A DNA stretch of 64,000 nucleotides from JAKAWQ01 sp035509315 (GTDB lineage: Bacteria > Pseudomonadota > Alphaproteobacteria > Acetobacterales > Acetobacteraceae), in assembly GCA_035509315.1 (NCBI GenBank), contig DATJLS010000066.1, positions 1-64,000 of the forward strand, in the 5' to 3' direction. Position 1 is the first letter of the stretch. Each line of letters opens with the position of its first letter. A program made the position numbers and the translations under genes. The notes beneath the pieces are model-generated. The model searched no databases and was not told where the DNA came from. It worked only from the letters and a program-made list of their open reading frames with translations. Of the stretch, positions 58,832 through 64,000 are shown one piece after another.

Positions 58832-59527
58832 TCATGATGTGAGACTCGGCAGATCGAGATGCACGCCAGGTCCCATGGTGGAAGACAAAGCCGCCTTCCT
58901 GAGATAGGTGCCTTTCGCCCCAGTCGGCTTAGCCCTTTGAATTGCCTCAACAAAAGCACGGACATTCTCGGCGAGCCGTTCCTCGGGGAAGCTTGCCTTG
59001 CCGACGCCGGCATGCACGATTCCGGCCTTTTCGGCACGGAATTCGACCTGCCCGCCCTTCGCCGCGGTCACCGCGGCGCGGACATCCATGGTGACGGTGC
59101 CGAGCCTGGGATTGGGCATCAGGCCGCGCGGGCCGAGGATCTTGCCGAGCCGCCCGACCAGGGCCATCAGGTCCGGGGTGGCGATGCAGCGGTCGAAATT
59201 GATCTCACCCGCCTGGATCTTCTCGGCGAGATCCTCGGCGCCGACGACATCGGCGCCGGCGGCGAGCGCCTCCTCCGCCTTGGGGCCGCGGGCGAAGACC
59301 GCGACGCGGACGGTGCGGCCGGTGCCGTGGGGCAGGCTTACCATGCCGCGGACCATCTGGTCGGCATGGCGGGGATCGATGCCGAGATTCATGGCGAGCT
59401 CGACCGTCTCGTCGAACTTGGCCCTGGCGTTCGCCTTGACGAGGCGGATCGCCTCATCGAGCGGATAGAGGCGACCGGATTCGAGCCTCTCCTGGGCGGC
59501 GCGGAGCCGCTTGCCGTGATGCGGCAT
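58832..59527 (-). CDS. rplA: 50S ribosomal protein L1
   Basis: A 231-aa L1-stalk protein. FDETVELAMNLGIDPRHADQ, the conserved GKILGPRGLMPNPRLGTV and the C-terminal KAALSSTMGPGVHLDL are present. It starts 1 base after rplK; in E. coli L1 represses this operon. Confidence 0.98.
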   Translation of the reverse strand: MPHHGKRLRAAQERLESGRLYPLDEAIRLVKANARAKFDETVELAMNLGIDPRHADQMVRGMVSLPHGTGRTVRVAVFARGPKAEEALAAGADVVGAEDLAEKIQAGEINFDRCIATPDLMALVGRLGKILGPRGLMPNPRLGTVTMDVRAAVTAAKGGQVEFRAEKAGIVHAGVGKASFPEERLAENVRAFVEAIQRAKPTGAKGTYLRKAALSSTMGPGVHLDLPSLTS

Positions 59528-59528
59528 C

Positions 59529-59963
59529 TCAGCCCTCCACCACCGTGAGGCCCATCGAGCGGGCAGAGCCGGCGAGCATGCGCACGGCCGCCTCGATATC
59601 GGTCGTGTTCATATCCTGGATCTTCTGGGCGGCGATCTCGCGCAGCTGGCTCATCGTCACCGTGCCGATGGGAGCGGCCTTGCCGGCGGCGGGCGTGCCC
59701 TTCTCGATCTTCGCCGCCTTGAAGAGGAAATAGGAGTTGGGCGGGGTCTTCATGATGAAGGTGAAGGTCCGGTCGGCGAAGGCCGTGATCACCACGGGCA
59801 CCGGCATGCCGGGCTCCATGTTCTGGGTCGCGGCGTTGAATTCCTTGCAGAAGGCCATGATGTTGAGGCCGCGCTGGCCGAGCGCGGGGCCGACGGGCGG
59901 CGAGGGGTTCGCCTTGCCGGCCGGAATCTGCAGCTTGATGTAGCCCGCGATCTTCTTCGCCAT
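59529..59963 (-). CDS. rplK: 50S ribosomal protein L11
   Basis: A 144-aa protein of the GTPase-associated centre. AGKANPSPPVGPALGQRGLN and PPNSYFLFKAAKIEKG identify it. It is the first gene of the minus-strand block. secE and nusG, which normally precede it, are absent. Confidence 0.98.
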   Translation of the reverse strand: MAKKIAGYIKLQIPAGKANPSPPVGPALGQRGLNIMAFCKEFNAATQNMEPGMPVPVVITAFADRTFTFIMKTPPNSYFLFKAAKIEKGTPAAGKAAPIGTVTMSQLREIAAQKIQDMNTTDIEAAVRMLAGSARSMGLTVVEG

Positions 59964-60435
59964 CCCTGGTTCCCTTCACGCTGCGCGGACACCGGCCCGC
60001 GAGCGGCGCATGCCAAGGACCGCGGTGCATGCGACCGGATTGCCCCACCGAATTGCCCGGGGCCGTCCGATCTCCCGCGTTCCGATAAGGGGCGGGGCCT
60101 TAGCCGATGCGTGGCGGAGAGTCCAGTCCTATTCGGCCGAGAGGCGCCAGGATGCCCCGGTTGATGCCCCGGTCGATACCCAGGTCGATGCCCAGGTTGT
60201 AGGCGGAGGAGGCAGGCCTGCCCAGCATCGCGGCAGCTTCGCGGAGCCCGACGGGCCGACGGAATGATCGGGCGAGAGAAAAATTTCGCGGCCGCCATGG
60301 AAAACCGATTCGAAACCGGCCCGGTGGTATTCCGCTTGCATTATAGTCCCCGGCCGGCGGCCCGCTGCAAAGGCGCAAGCCTCTGCAGGGGTGATGAACG
60401 CCGCGCTTTTCGCACAAGAGAAAAGGGAGATCGCG
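59964..60435. other. Divergent intergenic region between rplK and the ABC importer operon
   Basis: These 472 bases hold no supported gene, no tRNA-Trp, and no secE-nusG. They must contain the strong rplK promoter. The best candidate, weak by sequence, is TGGACT (60127-60122, minus) with CTAAGG (60103-60098) before a G/C-rich discriminator. For the importer, TTATAGT at 60341 could be a -10 box. The gap also contains the 12-bp tandem repeat at 60153-60200. Confidence 0.4.
60153..60200. repeat. 12-bp tandem repeat, four copies
   Basis: GATGCCCCGGTT, GATGCCCCGGTC, GATACCCAGGTC and GATGCCCAGGTT follow each other without gaps. On the minus strand the translated repeat would be Gly-Ile-Asp/Asn-Leu/Arg, but no supported gene covers it. 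Confidence 0.8.
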
Positions 60436-61500
60436 ATGCGGCAGGGACGATGGTCGAATCCTCTGGCTTCGGCGCGGGACGTGGGGCGGCGGAGGCTGCT
60501 CAAGCAGGCGGGGGTGGGGATCGGGCTGCTCGCCGCGCCGCGGATCCTCACGCGCGGGATCCTCACGCGCGCCTGGGGCGGCTCGCTCCGCACCGTCCGC
60601 TTCTCGGAGGCGGTGCACAATCTCGGCTATATCGACCTCTATGTCGCGCGGGACAAAGGCTTCTTCGCCGAGCAGGGGATCGCGCTCAGCCTCAGCGCCG
60701 CAGGCGGGGACAGCCAGGCCTTCGCCTCCGTGCTCGGGGGCTCGGCGGAGTTCGGCTGCGGCGACTCGACGCTCTGCGAGATCTCGCTCGAGAAGGGCGG
60801 GCCGGGCGTGGTGCTCGGCGAGCTCGTTTCGCGGGCGCAGTATTTCGGCGTCTCGAAGAAGCTCACAAAGACGATCACGGACCCCAAGGAGTTCAAGGGG
60901 CTGACCTTCGTCACCTCGCCGCCGCCCAACACCAACTACAATGTGCTGGTGCTGGCGCTGAAGAAGGCCGGGCTCGATCCGAACAAGGACGTGAAGATCC
61001 TGAACGTGAGTCCGGGGACCGAGATCGGGCCGGTGCTGGCGGGGGAAGCGGATATCGCGGTCGCCTACGAGCCGAATGTCGATACCGCGGTGGTGGGCCA
61101 GGGCGCGCATGTCGTGTTCTCCTGGGCGAGCTTCATGGGCCCGTTCCACAATACGGGGATGTACGCGCTGCCGAGCTTCGTTGCGGCGAATGCCGGGCTG
61201 GTTCAGGGGATGGCGAACGCGCTGCAGAAAGGCGCGCTCTATGCCTACAAATATCCGGACGAGGCCAAGGCGGTGGCGCGCAAGGAGTTCCCCGACCTCG
61301 ACCCGAACATCGTCAATGCGGCGATCCAGCGCCAGCTCGACAACAATATCCCGGCCGCGACCTTCGTGGTGAGCGAAGTGGGCTGGGAGGCGCTGATGAA
61401 GGTGGGCGCCGGGCTCGGCAATTGCCAGTGCAACCTGCCCTTCGGCAAGGTGGTGGACAATTCCTTCGCATCCAAGGCAGCCGCGACGGTCAAGCTGTAA
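60436..61500 (+). CDS. NMT1/SsuA-type ABC transporter substrate-binding protein, Tat-exported
   Basis: A 354-aa periplasmic binding protein of the nitrate/sulfonate/taurine/thiamine-precursor group. The N-terminus has a Tat signal (GRRRLLKQAG, residues 17-26) followed by GIGLLAAP. A 15-bp perfect tandem duplication at 60542-60571 repeats ILTRG just behind it. Family features are NLGYIDLYVARDKGFFAEQG and DPKEFKGLTFVTSPP. The ATG at 60436 follows AAAAGGGAG. The ligand cannot be told. It is followed after 87 bases by the ATPase gene, with a 17-bp hairpin in the gap. Confidence 0.87.
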   Translation: MRQGRWSNPLASARDVGRRRLLKQAGVGIGLLAAPRILTRGILTRAWGGSLRTVRFSEAVHNLGYIDLYVARDKGFFAEQGIALSLSAAGGDSQAFASVLGGSAEFGCGDSTLCEISLEKGGPGVVLGELVSRAQYFGVSKKLTKTITDPKEFKGLTFVTSPPPNTNYNVLVLALKKAGLDPNKDVKILNVSPGTEIGPVLAGEADIAVAYEPNVDTAVVGQGAHVVFSWASFMGPFHNTGMYALPSFVAANAGLVQGMANALQKGALYAYKYPDEAKAVARKEFPDLDPNIVNAAIQRQLDNNIPAATFVVSEVGWEALMKVGAGLGNCQCNLPFGKVVDNSFASKAAATVKL

Positions 61501-61527
61501 CGCGGCAAGCTGTAACGCGGCAAGCTG
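61492..61527 (+). repeat. 15-bp tandem repeat containing the stop codon of the binding-protein gene
   Basis: AAGCTGTAACGCGGC occurs twice in direct succession and then starts a third time (AAGCTG). The first copy carries the TAA stop codon of the binding-protein gene. Confidence 0.85.
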
Positions 61528-61564
61528 CGGGGCGTGATGATCCAAACTCATCACGCCCCGCAGC
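61524..61564 (+). repeat. Type-2 hairpin E5, a 17-bp perfect stem inside the ABC operon
   Basis: GCTGCGGGGCGTGATGA and TCATCACGCCCCGCAGC pair perfectly around TCCAAAC. The core GCGTGATGA/TCATCACGC is that of the other type-2 elements, but the TCCGCCAAA end is missing. Between the binding-protein and ATPase genes such a stem could stabilise the upstream mRNA and so raise binding protein over membrane components. Confidence 0.75.
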
Positions 61565-61587
61565 GCCGGATTGGAGACAGGTCGAGG

Positions 61588-62463
61588 ATGGCCGATGGGT
61601 CCGCGCGGACGGTGAAGATCGAGGTCCGCAATGTTTCGATGGTGTACGGGGACGATTCCGGGCAGGCGAATCTCGTGCTCGACGATGTGAGCCTCGAGGT
61701 GCGCGACGGGGAGTTCGTGACCGTGGTCGGGCCGAGCGGCTGCGGGAAGAGCACGCTGCTCAACCTGCTCTCGGGCCTCATCGCGCCGACGACCGGGAGC
61801 CTCGCGCTGGATGGGAGGAAAGTGGCGGGGGCCTCGAAGAACTACGGCTACATGCTCCAGCGCGACCTGCTGCTCGACTGGCGGACGATCCTCGACAATG
61901 TGACGCTCGGGCTGGAGGTGCGGGGGACGGCGCGGCGCGAAGCGCGAAAACTCGCCCGGACCTATCTCAGGTTCTACGGGCTCGGCGGCTTCGAGGAGCG
62001 CTATCCTTCCGAGCTTTCGGGCGGCATGCGCCAGCGCGCGGCGCTGGCGCGGACGATGATCCTCAACCCCTCCATCCTGCTGCTCGACGAGCCGTTCGTC
62101 GCGCTCGATTTCCAGACCAAGCTGATCCTGGAGAGCGAGCTTGCGAAATCGGTCGCGGCGGAGCGGCGCGCCGTGCTCTTCATCACCCATGATGTCGAGG
62201 AGGCGGTCTCGCTTTCGGACCGGGTGCTGGTGATGAGCCGGCGGCCGGGGCGGATCAAGGCCGTGCACGAGATCAGGCTGGATTGCGACCGGACCGACCC
62301 GGTGAGCGCGCGCGAGGCGCCGGGCTTCGGCGAATCGGTGGCGCGGATCTGGAAGCAGCTCGAGATCCAGACGAGCGCGCTCGACATGGAGAGCCTGCGG
62401 GCGGCGGACAAGACGGCGGGGGATGCGGCGGGCGCGGCCGCGGCGGCGGGAGGTGCGGCATGA
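61588..62463 (+). CDS. ABC transporter ATP-binding protein (SsuB/TauB type)
   Basis: A 291-aa ATPase. Walker A is VGPSGCGKSTLLN, the signature LSGGMRQRAALAR, Walker B SILLLDEPF, and the switch His lies in LFITHDVEEA. The C-terminal 25 residues are Ala-rich low complexity (GDAAGAAAAAGGAA). The ATG at 61588 follows GTCGAGG. It overlaps the permease start (ATGA). Confidence 0.92.
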   Translation: MADGSARTVKIEVRNVSMVYGDDSGQANLVLDDVSLEVRDGEFVTVVGPSGCGKSTLLNLLSGLIAPTTGSLALDGRKVAGASKNYGYMLQRDLLLDWRTILDNVTLGLEVRGTARREARKLARTYLRFYGLGGFEERYPSELSGGMRQRAALARTMILNPSILLLDEPFVALDFQTKLILESELAKSVAAERRAVLFITHDVEEAVSLSDRVLVMSRRPGRIKAVHEIRLDCDRTDPVSAREAPGFGESVARIWKQLEIQTSALDMESLRAADKTAGDAAGAAAAAGGAA

Positions 62464-63371
62464 TGGGCGGACGCGAGATCGCCGAAGCCGAGCGGACGGG
62501 CGCGGGCAGGCGCGTGGCGGACGCGAGCGGCGGCCCCGACCCGGTGCGGACGGAGGCCGCGCTGGCGGCGGGCGCGGCGCAGGGGCGGGCGCGGCGGGCG
62601 GCGAAGCGGCGGCGGACGGCGCTCGTGGTGCTGACGCAGCTCGTGCTCGTGGCCGGGCTGCTCGCGCTTTGGGAATATGGCGTGCGGGCCGGCTATATCA
62701 GCGGCTTCCTGTTCGGCTCCCCCTCCGCCGTGTGGCATTTCCTGGTGAAGGGGATCGCGGACGGCTCGACCTTCCGCGACATGTACATCACCAGCGAGGA
62801 GACGGCGCTCGGCTTCCTGTTCGGCAATGCGATCGGCGCGGCGGTCGGGCTTGCGCTCTGGTACTCGCCCTTCTTCGAGCGGGTGGTGACGCCGTTCATC
62901 CTCGCGCTGGGCTCGATCCCGATCATTGCACTGGCGCCGCTCGTGATCGTGTGGGCGGGGACGGGGCTTGCCTCGAAGGTGCTGATGTCCACCCTCTCGG
63001 TCGTCGTCGTCGCGCTGCTGGCGGCCTTCGACGGGACGCGCAGCACCGACCCTCTGGAGATGAACCTGCTCTATTCGATGGGGGCGACGAAGTGGCAGGT
63101 GTTCCGGCTGGTGGTGGTGCCTTCCTCGCTCACGCACATCTTCTCGGGGCTCAAGCTCGCGGTGGGGTTCGCGCTGATCGGCGCGATCATCGGCGAGTTC
63201 ATCTCCTCGAGCGTGGGGCTCGGGCACGCGATCTTCATCGCCGGCAATCTCTACAATATTCCGAAGGTGTTTTCCTCGCTGCTGGCGACGATCGTGATCG
63301 CCCTCGCCTTCGTGCAGATCGTCGGGCGGATCGAGCGGGTGCTGATGCCGTGGCGGAGGATCGCGCGATAG
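62460..63371 (+). CDS. ABC transporter permease (SsuC/TauC type)
   Basis: A 303-aa inner-membrane permease of the BPD_transp_1 family with about six membrane segments after residue 55. The EAA-type loop reads SMGATKWQVFRLVVVPSSLT. An unusually long N-terminal tail of about 50 residues is Ala/Arg/Gly-rich and hydrophilic. Two ATGs (62460, 62463) follow GGGAGGTG; the first overlaps the ATPase stop. This stretch of DNA looks richer in G and C than its neighbours. Confidence 0.9.
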   Translation: MMGGREIAEAERTGAGRRVADASGGPDPVRTEAALAAGAAQGRARRAAKRRRTALVVLTQLVLVAGLLALWEYGVRAGYISGFLFGSPSAVWHFLVKGIADGSTFRDMYITSEETALGFLFGNAIGAAVGLALWYSPFFERVVTPFILALGSIPIIALAPLVIVWAGTGLASKVLMSTLSVVVVALLAAFDGTRSTDPLEMNLLYSMGATKWQVFRLVVVPSSLTHIFSGLKLAVGFALIGAIIGEFISSSVGLGHAIFIAGNLYNIPKVFSSLLATIVIALAFVQIVGRIERVLMPWRRIAR

Positions 63372-63452
63372 GGGGTGAGACGAATCCGACCGAGGGTCGC
63401 GCGCGCGGGCGGGCCCGGTGGAGACACGGCCTGGAGCGGGGTGAAATCGCCC

Positions 63453-63490
63453 GTGCTCACCCATCCGGCTCGCTCCTTGTTTTCCGGCCG
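63453..63490 (-). repeat. Type-1 intergenic repeat, partial copy D
   Basis: On the minus strand CGGCCGGAAAACAAGGAGCG leads to AGCCGGATGGGTGAGC, matching the second half of copy B (GGAAAGCAATGACCGAGAGC, GGGATGGGTGAGCG). The hairpin half is missing. It lies between the convergent permease and acyl-CoA ligase genes. Confidence 0.5.
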
Positions 63491-63529
63491 AGTTTTCTGG
63501 CTAAGTTTTCTGGCTAAGTTTTCTGGCCG
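63491..63529. repeat. 13-bp tandem repeat, three copies
   Basis: AGTTTTCTGGCTA occurs twice and a third copy ends CCG instead of CTA. It stands directly next to repeat copy D and 3 bases before the stop codon of the acyl-CoA ligase-like gene. Confidence 0.85.
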
Positions 63530-63532
63530 AAC

Positions 63533-64000
63533 TCACGGCTTTGGCGGGTCTCTCTCGGCGGGCGATGGGGAGGCAATAAGCGCCGCGAGCTGATTCCTGG
63601 CGATTTTCCCGGCCGCGTTGAGCGGCATCGCATCCACGATATAAATGGCGGACGGAAGCTTGTAATCCGCCAGTTCCCGCGAGGAATAAGCGATCAGATC
63701 CTCCCCGGTCGTCCTTGAATTGGGAACCAGTTTTACAAATGCAACGACATCCTCATCCTGATCCTGATGCGACCGCCTGCCGATAACCGCCGATTCGACG
63801 ACATCCGGGTGCGAATCGAGAACGGCCTCCACTTCCGCCGGGTATATGTTGAGAGCCATATGGATAATGATGTCTTTCGTCCGGCCGACGATGAAGAGAG
63901 CTCCGTCCGCTGCCGTTCTGGCCAGATCTCCCGTATTGAACCATCCGGCGGCATCCAGAACGGCCGCGGTTTCCTCGCGATTGCGATAATATCCGAGCAT
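63533..64000 (-). CDS. Acyl-CoA synthetase / AMP-dependent ligase, C-terminal part
   Basis: The last 155 residues of an ANL-superfamily adenylating enzyme; the rest lies beyond the window end. GYYRNREETAAVLDAAGWFN leads into TGDLARTAADGALFIVGRTK (hinge Asp/Lys region). The C-terminal domain ends with the catalytic-Lys motif PLNAAGKIARNQL. The A8 loop reads HMALNIYPAEVE, where most members have G-G-E-N-I-Y-P. The Met at 64000 is an internal residue, not the start. The substrate is unknown. Confidence 0.85.
   Translation of the reverse strand: MLGYYRNREETAAVLDAAGWFNTGDLARTAADGALFIVGRTKDIIIHMALNIYPAEVEAVLDSHPDVVESAVIGRRSHQDQDEDVVAFVKLVPNSRTTGEDLIAYSSRELADYKLPSAIYIVDAMPLNAAGKIARNQLAALIASPSPAERDPPKP

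Noticed and set aside
59964..60435. tRNA-Trp or secE-nusG hidden upstream of rplK
   Set aside because: No cloverleaf, no CCA end and no SecE/NusG-like reading frame could be found on either strand.
60100..62268. A 722-codon minus-strand frame opposite the ABC importer
   Set aside because: The sense strand encodes complete binding-protein and ATPase genes with all motifs. The antisense product is low-complexity and lacks a plausible start.

Overview
The window is a chromosomal segment of a GC-rich alphaproteobacterium. GcrA, the alphaproteobacterial order of the S10/spc/alpha ribosomal clusters, a coxB-coxA-ctaB-coxF oxidase locus and a form-II CO-dehydrogenase-like enzyme all fit. Rhodospirillales, possibly Acetobacteraceae, is my best guess, but no 16S gene is present to confirm it. 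There are no tRNA or rRNA genes, CRISPR arrays, insertion sequences or prophage genes.

Layout. 1-3.5 kb: a Tat-exported phospholipase C (cut by the window start), divergent from a metallo-beta-lactamase-fold hydrolase and an esterase. 3.6-11.6 kb: an iron-type energised uptake module, with tonB, exbD, exbB, a small secreted protein and a TonB-dependent receptor on the minus strand. Facing it on the plus strand are a MoxY-like sensor kinase, a NarL-type regulator and a DOPA-dioxygenase-like protein. 11.6-17.8 kb: tlyA, ispA, xseB, a deacetylase and a TusA-like gene on minus, then an ROK sugar kinase, a dinB polymerase and a DUF2059 secreted protein on plus. 17.8-24 kb: coxF, ctaB, coxA, coxB, a PmtA-like methyltransferase, a cold-shock protein and gcrA. 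24.1-29.2 kb: an operon of a molybdenum hydroxylase (S, L and M subunits) and a DadA-like dehydrogenase. 29.3-32.4 kb: rluC-like, rarA and an SDR.

32.5-60 kb is one continuous minus-strand information-processing block, read from high to low coordinates: rplKAJL-rpoBC, rpsL-rpsG-tuf, the S10 operon, the spc operon through secY-adk, and rpsM-rpsK-rpoA-rplQ. fusA is missing from its usual place between rpsG and tuf, and secE-nusG are missing from in front of rplK. Two good sigma70-type promoters are visible inside the block: one in the rpoC-rpsL gap, the other overlapping the adk stop codon. 60.4-63.4 kb is a plus-strand NMT1/SsuA-type ABC importer. The window ends inside an acyl-CoA ligase-like gene.

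The least explained signal is non-coding. About ten degenerate copies of 40-100 bp intergenic elements are scattered over the accessory parts, and none were seen in the ribosomal block. They have hairpin ends (GCGTGAT...ATCACGC) and often a TCCGCCAAA end. Two begin exactly at the stop codon of the preceding gene, and one overlaps the start of dinB. All functions are read from sequence only. No database search was run.
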